From Bog-473 sp963721585 (GTDB lineage Bacteria > Actinomycetota > Acidimicrobiia > Acidimicrobiales > RAAP-2), in NCBI GenBank assembly GCA_963721585.1, contig CAVRJN010000007.1, forward strand, positions 1,364,001 to 1,428,000: a stretch of 64,000 nucleotides of DNA, read 5' to 3'. Below, piece after piece: positions 35,466-44,266 of this stretch (position 1 is the first letter of the stretch; every line of letters starts with the position of its first letter). The position numbers and the translations under genes were made by a program. Below the pieces are notes generated by a model. That model searched no databases. It was not told where the DNA came from and saw nothing but the letters and a program-made list of their open reading frames with translations.

Positions 35466-35896
35466 TCACAAGTCCCGATTGTCTCGGTCTCGCTGACTCC
35501 GCAGTTGATAGATGGTCAACCCCAGCGAGACTCCAGCGACCGTCAGGGCGAGTCCGGCAATGCCGATAGCGAGCCCAGTCGTCTGGGACCACTTGGCAGT
35601 CGTCAGACTGCGCGACAGGACGTAGTGCGGGGTCACTGCCGCGAAGCGCGCGCCCACTCGACTTCGGCTTGGGTGGGAATTCCCACGCCCATTGGATTCG
35701 GCTCGTCCCGCGCGCCCTGAATGGCAGTCCAGTACCGCTCGTAGGTGGGGTACATGCCACCGCCGAGGACGCAGGCGTCAATCTGAGGCGTGAGCCCGAA
35801 ATCATCCGACCACGCGTCCACCCAGTCTGCGTAGCCTTCCGGGCCCTCGGTCTTCCCGTCGATCGAGATCTTCATCGCAGTGATGATCTTGCGCAT
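35466..35896 (-). pseudogene. RibD/dihydrofolate-reductase-like gene broken by a 2-bp insertion
   Basis: The ATG at 35896 has a good AGGAGG site. It starts MRKIITAMKISIDGK, and ACVLGGGMYPTYERYW follows, as in the YyaP/RibD C-terminal family of small reductases. The frame stops after 87 codons at 35633. The expected continuation RFAAVTPHYVLSRSLTTAKW is found at once in the next frame (35648 to about 35560). The break is in GCGCGCGC where GCGCGC would keep frame. After W-S-Q the second frame turns into a membrane-helix-like stretch (GLAIGIAGLALTVAG) and ends at 35466, unlike the family's C-terminus. So the 3' half is also replaced or lost. Confidence 0.8.
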
Positions 35897-36184
35897 GGCT
35901 GCCTCCTGGCAGAGTCCGTGAACCTGACTCCGTGGCGAGTCTCCTCCCGGGCCCGCACGAGGCGACCGTGCCGGGACACTTTCGGCAGCGAGGGACAAAT
36001 CGACCTGGCGATGGCATGCTTTCGCGGGAAGAGACAGGGGTGCGGCACCAGAGTCCAGCCGTCTCGTCCGGTACTGCCGTTCGCTGATAGGGAAACTACA
36101 GGCCGGGTGTGCAGGGTGGCAGTGATTCGACGGATCGAGCACACCCAACGGATTCGTCCGAGGGTGCTACCTTCCAACCCCGTG

Positions 36185-37858
36185 GTGCGCCTCGGGGTTG
36201 GAGCACCGACGGCTCGCCACGCGATGGCAGTGGGGGTGTCGGCGGCACTGGTTGCGATCGTCGTCTGGGCGGCCTCTGGCTCCGCCAGAGCGACGACCAC
36301 GTCGCCGGAGGCTCCTGGGCTAAGGGCCCCCATCAGCACCCCCGGTGGACCCTTTCTTCGCGATGCTGACGGCCGCGTCGTCCTCATGCACGGAGTAGAC
36401 CTCATGTACAAGCTCCCGCCGTACGAGATTGTTACGAGCGGCGCGGGCGTCAATGTGCTCTCGAACGCGGAAGCGGCGTCGATTGCCTCCAACGGGTTCG
36501 ACGTGGTGCGTCTTGGCATCTTCTGGAAGGGTCTCGAGCCCGGCACCGCGCCCATGAACGATCCGGCCATCTGCACACCGGGCAAACCGAAGGCGGCAGG
36601 CCCCGCCCAGTTCAATGCCAAGATCTTCAACACGTACATGACCCAGCTGGAGCAGACGATCTCGCTCCTGGCCCGGCACGGCATTTACTCCCTCGTCGAC
36701 ATGCATCAGGACGCAATGAACGAAGTGTTCGCCGGTGAGGGATTCCCTGACTGGGCCGTCTGCACCGACGGAATTACTCCGGTGGCCTATCGCAACGTGG
36801 CTGCATGGGGCGTGAACCAGATCGACCCCGGTATGGCCCAGGCCCAGGAGCATTTCTGGGCCAACGACGTTGTGGGCAACCTGCAGGGTGCGTACGACCA
36901 GATTTGGGCCAGGGTGGCATCCCGGCTCGCCGGCAACCCTTGGGTGATCGGCTACGACCCCATCAATGAGCCCTTTTCCCCCGGCATCGTCCTGCACACA
37001 GGTCAAAACGAGGCGTTCGACGCGCAGGTGCAGTGCTTCTACGCCGGCCGAGCTCATCCCGGCAAGACCCAGTCCGGGCGGCGGATCACCGATTGCCCGC
37101 CCGACGACCCCGAGACCGGTGTGATCCCTGCCATAGAGCACGCCGATCCTCGCCACGCAGTCTTCTACGAACCCGACACCACTACCAGCGGCCCGGTCCC
37201 GAACCACATCGGCTCGATGGACTTCCCCCGCCTTGTCTACAACTTCCACGACTACTGCCCCCTGCACGTGCCGAACGGACCTGAGGCGCCTGATTACTCC
37301 CAGATGTGCCCGTCACCAGAGGAGCAGGTATTCGCTGACAGCGCGCGGGATCGCGCGCACGACGCCTCACCGGCGCAGCCGGACGGTCCCGGCTGGTTTC
37401 TCACTGAGTTCGGGGCCACGACAGACGCCTCCGACCTGGCTCGGATGGTGGCCGACGCCGACGCCGACCTCGTTGGCTGGATGTACTGGCAATGGCTCTC
37501 CTACGAGGACCCCACGGGATCGCACAGCTCGGGCCTCTGGCCGGCGGGGCCCGACACTTCGGCCCAACTCGATGTCCTCTCGGAGCCGTACGCGCAGGCG
37601 ATAGCCGGCATACCGACTTCTATGAAGTTCGACTCGTCGACGACGGACTTTCGTCTCAGCTACCGCGTCGACCATGCGATCTCGGCGCCGACGGTGATCT
37701 TCGTGCCGGTGTCGAGGCACTACCCGGACGGCTATTGCCCCAAGGTGACCGGCGGAAAGGTGGCCTCGGCGGCGGGAGCGGAGCGGCTGGTAGTAACCGA
37801 TGATCCCTCCGCCGCCAACGTAGTAGTGACTGTCGCCCCAGAAGCCTGCAAGAGCTGA
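36185..37858 (+). CDS. Secreted GH5 glycosidase, endoglycoceramidase-like
   Basis: A likely exported hydrolase of about 557 residues. An N-terminal hydrophobic segment ends A-S-G-S-A-R-A, a plausible signal peptidase site. GH5 residues are visible: the DMHQD motif near 172, acid/base Glu262 in DPINEP and nucleophile Glu408 in FLTEFGA. MHGVDLMYK and the DMHQD pattern are typical of the endoglycoceramidase subgroup, which cleaves sugar-ceramide or related beta-glycosidic links. A C-terminal beta domain follows (about 460-557). The start is uncertain: GTG at 36185 gives an Arg-containing n-region, while ATG at 36224 gives a shorter signal. It is inside the proposed tRNA island. Confidence 0.82.
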   Translation: MRLGVGAPTARHAMAVGVSAALVAIVVWAASGSARATTTSPEAPGLRAPISTPGGPFLRDADGRVVLMHGVDLMYKLPPYEIVTSGAGVNVLSNAEAASIASNGFDVVRLGIFWKGLEPGTAPMNDPAICTPGKPKAAGPAQFNAKIFNTYMTQLEQTISLLARHGIYSLVDMHQDAMNEVFAGEGFPDWAVCTDGITPVAYRNVAAWGVNQIDPGMAQAQEHFWANDVVGNLQGAYDQIWARVASRLAGNPWVIGYDPINEPFSPGIVLHTGQNEAFDAQVQCFYAGRAHPGKTQSGRRITDCPPDDPETGVIPAIEHADPRHAVFYEPDTTTSGPVPNHIGSMDFPRLVYNFHDYCPLHVPNGPEAPDYSQMCPSPEEQVFADSARDRAHDASPAQPDGPGWFLTEFGATTDASDLARMVADADADLVGWMYWQWLSYEDPTGSHSSGLWPAGPDTSAQLDVLSEPYAQAIAGIPTSMKFDSSTTDFRLSYRVDHAISAPTVIFVPVSRHYPDGYCPKVTGGKVASAAGAERLVVTDDPSAANVVVTVAPEACKS

Positions 37859-38054
37859 CCGGATCTTTTCCGACGGCGGTCTTCCTGGACGGGAAAACGG
37901 CTTCTTGTCGTCTTCGACACCCCGGATGCGCCCTCACCTAGCGACCATCGACCCGTGAGCCCGAGAACACGCACTCGGATCTCGGACGTCGCTGCCCGTG
38001 CTCGCATGGAGCTGGCAGCGACGGAAACCGTCCCTCGTCGATCAGCTCGACCGA

Positions 38055-38309
38055 TCATGGACCTGACGAAGCAGGAAGCGCGGGCTGCACGGCTTGCCGC
38101 GACAGGGCGACGAATGCGGAAATAGCGGCGGCCCGATAGAGCCAGGGCAGCGGCTGACCATCAATCTGGTCCAGTTTGTGCCACGCCGCCAGGAAGATCT
38201 CCGACACGATGTCTGATACCGAGGACGGGAGGACCCGCCGGCGTACGTACGCCTCGAGGGCGCCATGATGCGCCTCGAACATGAGGGAAAATCGTTCCCG
38301 GTCGCTCAC
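38055..38309 (-). pseudogene. Fragment of an ECF sigma factor (region 2 only)
   Basis: The 84-codon frame reads RFSLMFEAHHGALEAYVRRRV, then SDIVSEIFLAAWHKLDQI and LPWLYRAA, close to region 2 of actinobacterial ECF sigma factors. After PWLY the expected helix and all of region 4 are missing; the frame ends 30 codons later in unrelated sequence. No continuation that I can trust is seen in other frames. It is therefore a truncated remnant, divergent from the amidohydrolase by 146 nt. Confidence 0.7.
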
Positions 38310-38455
38310 CGCTTTTCCCTCGTCACAGCCGGTATACGACAGTTGATGCCCGAAAATTACCGGTCCTTCGTCTTATGTCCCAGAAGCGTCTCACCTGCCT
38401 GGCCGTTTCGCGAAACGACGTCGAGGGGTTTCGAACCCGTGTGGTAAATCACCAT

Positions 38456-39697
38456 TCAAGAGCCGGAAGCAGCCGGTTCCTTGACGGGCCGGCCCCTTTT
38501 CCACACGTGTGTGACGTTGACCGGATCGGTGAGCAGCGCGATGTTGGTGATCGGGTCGCCATCGACGGCGATCAAGTCGGCGTCCCACCCAGGCTCGATC
38601 ACACCCGCCTTGGGGGCTTGCGGCCCCAGCGTGAGGTGTCCATCGGCCGTCCCGGCCTGGATCGCCTCCAGCGGACTCAGTCCCGCGTCGACAAGATGAA
38701 CAAGCTCTTGTGCGTTCATACCCCATGGAACGGCTGTGTCTCGGCCACTTGTCGAGATGTCGGTACCGAGTGCCAGGGTGACGCCGGCTTGATGGGCAAT
38801 ATTGATTGCCTCGAGGTGGGAATCGGCAACAGCCACCAGCTTTTCAAATGCATAGTCGGGCATACTGTCTTTCGCCTGAAGCCCGCGTTCCACAATGAAC
38901 CGGGTGGGTACGAGCACCGCTCCCATATCGCGCATCGCGGATGCGGCCTCTTCGTCCAGATAGCTCCCGTGTTCGATCGTTCGTACACCGGCCCGGAGGG
39001 CCGCCATGATGCCCGGTTTGCCGTGGCAGTGGGCCATGACCACCCGTTCCGCTCTCCCAGCCTCCTCGACAATGGCCCGCATCTCGTCATCGCTGAACTG
39101 TTGATGAACAGGGTCATCGACCTGGGTCAGTACGCCACCTGATGCACAAATTTTGATGACTTTCGCGCCGAGTCGAAGTTGGGAGCGCACTGCCTTCAGG
39201 CACTCAGGGACGCCGTCGCACAGTGCCAACGGGCCCCCGTTCCCACACAGGTCATGCATCCAGGTGAGTGGAAGGGAATGGAGATCTCCGTGACCGCCAG
39301 TTTGGCTCAGGATCGCTCCCGCCCCATAAATCGAAGGTCCGGCCAGCAGCCCTTCCTCGACGACTCGGGCCAGGTGAACGCCAAACCCTCCAGCGTCGCG
39401 GACGGTCGTAAATCCGGCCTGAAGCACAATCTCTGCGTCCTTTGCGGCACGGGCGACCAACACGGCGCTTGGAACCGCCGCCAGTTCGTTGAGGTTCAGC
39501 GACCGCAATCCGAGGAAGTGCGCGTGGCAATCCCACAACCCCGGCATGAGACAAGGGACGCGAATCGGAAGTCGAACTTCGGGTGCTGTCTGGCGAGGTC
39601 CGACGTAGACGATCGAAGATCCGTCGATGACGACAGCCGCGTCCGGCATCGGATCGCCTCGTCCCGGAATGAGCAGATCGGTGTCGATTCGTTCCAT
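38456..39697 (-). CDS. Metal-dependent amidohydrolase, imidazolonepropionase/prolidase-like group
   Basis: A 413-residue enzyme with an intact binuclear metal site: His58 and His60 (WDCHAHF), bridging Lys182 (VIKICASGG), His223 (AHCHG), His243 (EHGSY) and Asp313 (LGTDIS). The set fits amidohydrolases related to organophosphate-acid and Xaa-Pro-type hydrolases, which act on small amides or dipeptides. The ATG at 39697 has GGGAG at proper distance; an earlier ATG does not. Base composition is visibly lower in GC than the core genes. It lies inside the tRNA-flanked segment. The substrate is unknown. Confidence 0.85.
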   Translation of the reverse strand: MERIDTDLLIPGRGDPMPDAAVVIDGSSIVYVGPRQTAPEVRLPIRVPCLMPGLWDCHAHFLGLRSLNLNELAAVPSAVLVARAAKDAEIVLQAGFTTVRDAGGFGVHLARVVEEGLLAGPSIYGAGAILSQTGGHGDLHSLPLTWMHDLCGNGGPLALCDGVPECLKAVRSQLRLGAKVIKICASGGVLTQVDDPVHQQFSDDEMRAIVEEAGRAERVVMAHCHGKPGIMAALRAGVRTIEHGSYLDEEAASAMRDMGAVLVPTRFIVERGLQAKDSMPDYAFEKLVAVADSHLEAINIAHQAGVTLALGTDISTSGRDTAVPWGMNAQELVHLVDAGLSPLEAIQAGTADGHLTLGPQAPKAGVIEPGWDADLIAVDGDPITNIALLTDPVNVTHVWKRGRPVKEPAASGS

Positions 39698-40189
39698 GTG
39701 GATCACTCCCGGTAGCCCCCACGGTACGGTCGAGTGCAATCGTCACTTCACAAGATGGTCGAGGGCCAGCGGATCATCGGGGTGAATGACAGTGACCGAG
39801 GTACGGAGCACGCACAGTATCTGCGATCTGTCAACACGTGCGAACGCGGACGGGACTGCAAGCTCTGACGGCCGACGCTTTCCGGGCAGATCTCCGTTGC
39901 CCGCAAGTCGATCCGCGCCAGTGGGGCCGTTCGCGTCCAGCCCGGAGTCTGGCCTGGCCCAAACTTTCGCCCGCCTCATCAACAATGGCGCGCCCCGATA
40001 CGTTCGGCGACCAGAGAAGCCTGGTTGCCAATGGTGCCACTGTGGGGTCACGGTGCATCGGGCTCGCGTATCCGCTCTGCCGTCGCGGTCAATGGGCAAT
40101 CCTTTAGGCAATCGAACAGGTGGACCGAGGAGACGCTCACGAACTGCACGGGACAGCCTGGAGCCGTTGGACAACCCGAACAGCCGGCC
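39698..40189. other. Intergenic stretch without a convincing gene
   Basis: Open frames exist on both strands but none has family-like sequence, a ribosome site or consistent codon use. The stretch ends at the tRNA-Arg-like repeat. An integrase gene, expected for a tRNA-targeting island, is not here. Confidence 0.5.
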
Positions 40190-40218
40190 GAGCCGGTGGC
40201 GCAGGATCGAGTCCTGCC
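40190..40218 (+). repeat. Copy of the 3' half of tRNA-Arg, candidate attachment-site repeat
   Basis: These 29 bases match 33947-33975 of tRNA-Arg at 28 positions, in the same orientation. The copy covers the 3' anticodon stem, variable loop and T-arm; the single difference is in the T-loop. The 5' half of a tRNA is absent upstream, so it is not a second gene. Such 3'-end duplications are left when an element integrates at a tRNA gene by site-specific recombination. The enclosed segment is about 6.2 kb. Confidence 0.75.
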
Positions 40219-40271
40219 AGGCGATCCACGATTCCCTGATCAGGCGATGCCAGTGATGTCGCCGCGTACCT

Positions 40272-41504
40272 CTATCGGAGCGATCTGAAGCTAGCTCGCA
40301 TCTCCTCCGAGAAGAGCTGCGCCTGTTCCCAGGCGGCGAAGTGACCGCCTCTGTCGAGCCTGTTGTAGTAAATGAGGTTGTTGGGGTAGGCGCGCTCTGC
40401 CCAGCTCTCGGGTGCTTGATAGAGCTCGTCGGGGAACACGCTGATAGCGAACGGGATGGTGATGTCCTTGGCGTCGAAAAAGGCCGCCTGGTTCTCCCAG
40501 TAGAGACGGGCCGCCGAGACGCCCGTGTTCGTCAACCAATACAGCGTGAGGTTGTCGAGGATGTCGTCTCGTGTGAGATCGCCGTCGAAGCCCCCTCGCA
40601 GGACCTGACCGATGAGCCCGGGCTGACCGGTGCCGTCGCCGTGGTCGATGGCGAACGAGGCGAGGTGAATGGGCGAGTCGGCAAGGCCGTAGAGCGTCTG
40701 GGGACGAGTGGACATGATCTGGGCATAGGCCACGTGCTTCGCGTAGAAAACGCTCAGCTGATCGTACGCACGCTGCTCCTCGTCCGACGGACCGGGGGGT
40801 GCTGGCTCACCAATGAGATAGCCGGTCACCTCCGGCGGGCTCGTGCCGGGCATGTTGGAGTGAATCCCGAGCAGCTCCGGAGCGGCCTGGTGACCCATCT
40901 CCTGCGTAACTGCCGCACCCCTGACGCCGCCCTGTGCCACCAAGCGCGAGTAGCCCAGCCGCTTCATCAGCACGACCCAGGCGCGCGCGATGCGGGTCGG
41001 ATCCCAGCCGGTCGTGGTCGGCTTTGCAGCGAAGCCGTGGCCGGGCAGCGAAGGGATCACCAGATGGAAGGCGTCCTGCGCGCCGGCGCCGTGTGTGGTC
41101 GGATTGGTGAGGGGCTCGATGATCTTCAACTGCTCGATGACCGAGCCTGGCCACCCGTGCATGATGATCAAGGGCAAGGCATCCTCGTGCTTGGAGCGGA
41201 CGTGGATGAAATGGACATCGAGCCCTTCGATCTCGGCAATGAAGTTCGGCAGGGAGTTCAGCTTTGCCTCGCATGTGCTCCAGTCGTAGTCCGTCGCCCA
41301 ATAGCGTGCGACGTCCTGTATCAGCGCTAGGGACACGCCCTGGGAGTCATTTGTGACTGTCTCCTTCTCCGGTCAACGTGTCGCGAGCACGCGGGGACGC
41401 AACTCCGCCAGCTCCGATTGCGGAAAGCCGACGCGAAACGGCCGGACTGCGGAAGTACCGTCGTCCGCCCGTACAGCAGAAGCGGTCGAAGTCGCAGAAA
41501 CCAT
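40272..41504 (-). pseudogene. Epoxide hydrolase inactivated by a nonsense codon and active-site loss
   Basis: The start ATG (41504) has a strong AAGGAGG site. The product begins with the EHN domain: VRPFRVGFPQSELAELRPRV, then LATR, then TGA at 41375-41373 where the family has Trp (ATRWP). The same frame continues PEKETVTNDSQGV and through a full alpha/beta-hydrolase domain to 40272 (HGWPGSVIEQ and WVVLMKRLGY are typical). The nucleophile motif GGDWGA is GGVRGA, so the catalytic Asp is Val. Two independent lesions indicate decay. The frame from a downstream start would give 354 residues but lacks the catalytic residue. Confidence 0.87.
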
Positions 41505-42011
41505 CTGTGCCTCCTTAGATTTGTAGTCGCACCGATGGCTCACGGTCCGCAGCTCTGTCTTCCTTCCGGTCCACCGTCGCATGGCCAGCCTGTCCTCGCA
41601 CCAGTGGGTCTCCCTGGTTGGCGATCCAACTTGCCGAGCCAGTGGGATGTCCAGCGCTGTAGTTCCGCTGCTCGGGCGGCCGCTGGCATCAGAACCACGC
41701 GACGGCAGCATCGACGATCCCGACGCTCTTCGCGCCGGATCGTGGCGGTTTGCGGCGCCCTGTGGCCCGGCGCCGCTGGGAGCAGACCGTCGATCGAGGA
41801 TCTACGACGATCGTCGTCGACCATCCGCCAACGGTCTCGTTGTCGTTCGCTGAGTGATCCATCAGTTCGGTGAATGGATTGGTCGGCATGCGGGTGGTTC
41901 CCCGGGGCTCGGGCCAGATCACCACAAACAGGTCTCAGCGAGAGGCCCGATCCAATTTGATCTATATCCCATAACCCGGCGAGCTGGGCACGTCGGTGTG
42001 GCGACCGGCTG
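41505..42011. other. Intergenic stretch with one long palindrome, no gene seen
   Basis: No frame here resembles a known family. The most notable element is the perfect 14-base palindrome ACGACGATCGTCGT at 41804-41817, which could be a binding site or a hairpin. The stretch ends at the promoter of the HTH-ClpN module. Confidence 0.5.
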
Positions 42012-42056
42012 TGTCAGTTTAGGTTGACAAACCCCAGTTGTCAGTTTATACTGACA
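42012..42056 (+). promoter_or_regulatory. Consensus promoter overlapped by two 18-bp operators
   Basis: TTGACA (42024-42029) and TATACT (42047-42052) are separated by exactly 17 bases. Two inverted repeats of the form TGTCAGTTTA-N3-TGACA lie at 42012-42029 and 42039-42056, 27 bp apart. The first covers the -35 box and the second covers the -10 box. The -10 box ends 7 nt before the ATG at 42060, so the mRNA of the HTH gene should be leaderless or nearly so. The arrangement predicts strong transcription and tight repression, probably by the HTH protein itself. Confidence 0.85.
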
Positions 42057-42059
42057 GGC

Positions 42060-42272
42060 ATGGACATGGAGAAACTCAGCCTGAATCTCTCGTCGGATGA
42101 CCCGGCGGTGGGGCTTCGCGCCTCGTTGGCGCTGCATCGCCTGGCTGAGAGGGTCGAAGCGAACCACGTCGCGTCGGCCCGAGAAATGGGCTGGTCGTGG
42201 CAGCAGATCGGAGACGCATTGGGCGTCACCCGCCAATCCGTGCACACCAAATACAACAAGGAGTCATCATGA
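42060..42272 (+). CDS. Small helix-turn-helix protein, likely repressor of its own operon
   Basis: A 70-residue protein. The C-terminal half is a helix-turn-helix (MGWSWQQIGDALGVTRQSV, about residues 43-61). The N-terminal part is a short helix pair (LRASLALHRLAERVEANHV) that could dimerise. The ATG at 42060 directly follows the promoter; an upstream in-frame ATG at 42024 is inside the -35 box and is rejected. The stop overlaps the next start (ATGA). Autoregulation is inferred from the paired operators. Confidence 0.8.
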   Translation: MDMEKLSLNLSSDDPAVGLRASLALHRLAERVEANHVASAREMGWSWQQIGDALGVTRQSVHTKYNKESS

Positions 42273-42781
42273 CCACCGAATCCGTTGCGCCAGAGACGCT
42301 TCACGCCTGGGCCATCTGTATGCAGGCCGGTGAGGAGGCTCGTCGCCGAGGTGATCGCCGATATGGCACCGATCACATCCTGCTCGCCTTGTTGGAGAAT
42401 CCCTCGATCGAAGCCGTGTTGGGCGTGAGCCTGCAGCAAGCTCGCCAGGCCCTTGACTCGCTGGATCACGAAGCCCTGGGCGCCCTGGGCTTGGGGTCGG
42501 GCACCGGCGCTCCCGAACTGCCGATGCGCGCCGTGCCGAAGAAGCCGAGAATCAGAGACCTCGCGCGAAAAGATCGCCTTCGCATCACGCCCGCGGCGAA
42601 GAAAGTGCTCGAGGAAGCGGTCAGGCCCAATCGCCGGAAGATTCAGGTCACCGCCCAGCAGCTGCTGGCCCAGATCCTCACTCTCCAACCACCGGATCCT
42701 GCGGCGGTGCTGCTGGGCGCTCTCGGCGTCACTGCGTCAGAGGTTCAGAGCCGATTGGATGCGGCCACGCCCGACAGCTGA
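42269..42781 (+). CDS. Clp N-terminal-domain protein without ATPase domain
   Basis: A 170-residue protein with two Clp_N half-repeats. The first is at about residues 15-63 (YGTDHILLALLENPSIEAVLGVSLQQ) and the second at about 107-163 (ITPAAKKVLEEAV, then VTAQQLLAQILTL and LGVTASEVQSRL). These match the substrate/adaptor-binding N-domain of ClpC/ClpA, but no AAA+ module follows. A Pro/Gly-rich linker separates the halves. It is coupled to the HTH gene by ATGA. Possible roles are competing with ClpC for adaptors or partners, or acting as a sensor subunit; neither is proven. Confidence 0.82.
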   Translation: MTTESVAPETLHAWAICMQAGEEARRRGDRRYGTDHILLALLENPSIEAVLGVSLQQARQALDSLDHEALGALGLGSGTGAPELPMRAVPKKPRIRDLARKDRLRITPAAKKVLEEAVRPNRRKIQVTAQQLLAQILTLQPPDPAAVLLGALGVTASEVQSRLDAATPDS

Positions 42782-43006
42782 GTCCCCGGCAAAATTCACG
42801 GCTCCAGCGAGGGTGTCCGGATCGGGCGGTACGTGGCACTTCATCCCGGCGGCGGTGAACGGGGATGCGAAGCGGCCCCGCCCAGTGGATGACCGGACGG
42901 GGCCGCCCTTCGTCGCCGTCAGAACCGGTGATCACCATGAAACCGGGCGATGAGCATCACCTCTCAAGATTGCCCATCGTTTCTGGGGGCGTTGGCTCCA
43001 GTATCT

Positions 43007-43018
43007 CAGGATATCCTG
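43007..43018. promoter_or_regulatory. 12-bp palindrome upstream of the small CxxC protein gene
   Basis: CAGGATATCCTG is a perfect palindrome 39 nt before the ATG at 43058. A looser inverted pair TCTCAG/CTGAGA flanks it. No matching -35/-10 pair was recognised, so the role is unclear. Confidence 0.35.
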
Positions 43019-43057
43019 CAATTGTACAAATCCGACTGAGAAACTAGGGTTTGCGCC

Positions 43058-43351
43058 ATGACCGGCCGCCCCAGGCCCAAGTTGATGCATCGTCCTGACC
43101 TCGTCACGCGCCGCGACGGGCGCTATGAAGTCGAGTGCAGAGATTGTCGGGCTCGCTCGGACGAGCCAGTGCCCATCGGCATCGGGCTGCCAGTGTCCAG
43201 CAGGGTCATGGCGCTGGAGGTGCTCCGGAACCATGTGGGTCCAGCCGCTTGGAGGTCCGGATCACAGGTGCTGCCTGCACCACTCCCAGCCGCCACGAAG
43301 CGCAGCGCGGACGTCGGTCGAATGGTCGGTCCGGCGAGCCGAACTGCCTGA
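43058..43351 (+). CDS. Small hypothetical protein with a CxxC motif
   Basis: A 97-residue product. Residues 22-62 look conserved-like: RYEVECRDCRARS (a single C-x-x-C), then PVPIGIGLPVSSRVMALEVLRNH. The single CxxC could bind metal as a dimer or be redox active. The C-terminal third is low in complexity. I do not recognise the family. Support comes from an ATG-proximal palindrome and compositional consistency only. Confidence 0.45.
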   Translation: MTGRPRPKLMHRPDLVTRRDGRYEVECRDCRARSDEPVPIGIGLPVSSRVMALEVLRNHVGPAAWRSGSQVLPAPLPAATKRSADVGRMVGPASRTA

Positions 43352-43580
43352 ATTGGGCTGCCGGGCTGAAGAGCGTCGCGTACGAGCCACTGACGCCAGG
43401 GAGGGGAGGTCCGAGACCCCTGAGCTCCTCTCCCGTGTGATGTCGCGAGACATGGGAGAGGCGCATGCGAGGCATCGTAAACCGCTCTGGGGCTATTTCC
43501 CGTGGTCGGTGGAGGTGCTTCTTCGAATGTGGCCCCGACGTACCCATCGTCGAGGTCCGATCGTCTCGGAGCGAATCGCT

Positions 43581-44207
43581 TCAGGTCCACGCGTCCAAAA
43601 GAGGGACACCCTCGCCGACGAGATCACCGTACGCACCTTTGCGCCCTGCCATCGCCAGGATCAACGAGGAGAGGGGGCCGCAGACGTCGGGACCTTCGCC
43701 ATGAACCCAGTCGCAGTCGGTGGCCCGAAGACGGAGACCGGCAATCCTGCGCTTGGACCCGATGAGGAGGTTGGTCCTCTTGTAGTTGTCGGCCACGGCG
43801 ACAAGAGCTCCTTCGGCGTACTGATGGCGGAGGTCCAACGGGCGACGAATGTCCTCGCCGTGGACCACTATCTCGCCCAGCATGGCGATCACCGGAGCCG
43901 GAGGGTGGTTCGTTGTGACGGTCCGGGCGCGGAGGCGCTCGATGAGCTCTTTTGAACTCAAACTCCCGAGACGCCTGGCCGCTCGGTCCGCAAACACATT
44001 GAACCGAAAGCCGGCTCGCGCCATCTCCTTGTAGAAATTCAACGGGGTCTGCTCCGCCGCAGCGAGGATGTGCCCCGCCGTGTCCTGCACGGACCAGCCT
44101 TCGCACCACGAAGGGGATCCCCACTGGTCGTCGGAAAGCCCGGCCCACGTCTCTGCCATCGCGGCCCGTTCTGCATGGATGTATGTCCATGTCTGCTTGG
44201 CTTTCAT
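43581..44207 (-). CDS. Mycothiol-dependent maleylpyruvate isomerase/DinB-like family protein
   Basis: A 208-residue four-helix protein of the type common in actinobacteria, where mycothiol is the thiol cofactor. The metal site is intact: His46 (TAGHILAAAE), Glu112 and His116 (GEIVVHGEDIRRPL). The actual reaction for most members is unknown. It lies 59 nt after the SRPBCC gene on the same strand and probably belongs to the arsR operon. Mycothiol itself supports an actinobacterial host. Confidence 0.8.
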   Translation of the reverse strand: MKAKQTWTYIHAERAAMAETWAGLSDDQWGSPSWCEGWSVQDTAGHILAAAEQTPLNFYKEMARAGFRFNVFADRAARRLGSLSSKELIERLRARTVTTNHPPAPVIAMLGEIVVHGEDIRRPLDLRHQYAEGALVAVADNYKRTNLLIGSKRRIAGLRLRATDCDWVHGEGPDVCGPLSSLILAMAGRKGAYGDLVGEGVPLLDAWT

Positions 44208-44266
44208 AAAGGATCAGTCCTCACCGAGGGATACCGAGCGGGAAGAGCGCAGCGAACTCGCGGGCA

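Noticed and set aside
39743..40174. Minus-strand frame of 143 codons in the island's right end
   Set aside because: No family-like sequence, no ribosome site, and an overlapping plus-strand frame of equal quality; likely non-coding.
40190..40218. A second tRNA-Arg gene
   Set aside because: Only the 3' half is present; no acceptor 5' strand or D-arm can be found upstream, so it cannot fold as a tRNA.
33994..40218. An active phage or integrative element
   Set aside because: No integrase, excisionase, capsid or conjugation gene is present between the tRNA and its copy, so only a relic is claimed.
41373..41375. TGA read as tryptophan (code change)
   Set aside because: TGA ends many intact genes in the window (treS, murA, atpH, atpF, hom), so it is a stop here; the active-site loss in the same gene supports decay.
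43125..43955. A 276-codon plus-strand frame over the isomerase gene
   Set aside because: Its second half is antisense to the isomerase and the first half is a shadow of the small CxxC frame; no domain is present.
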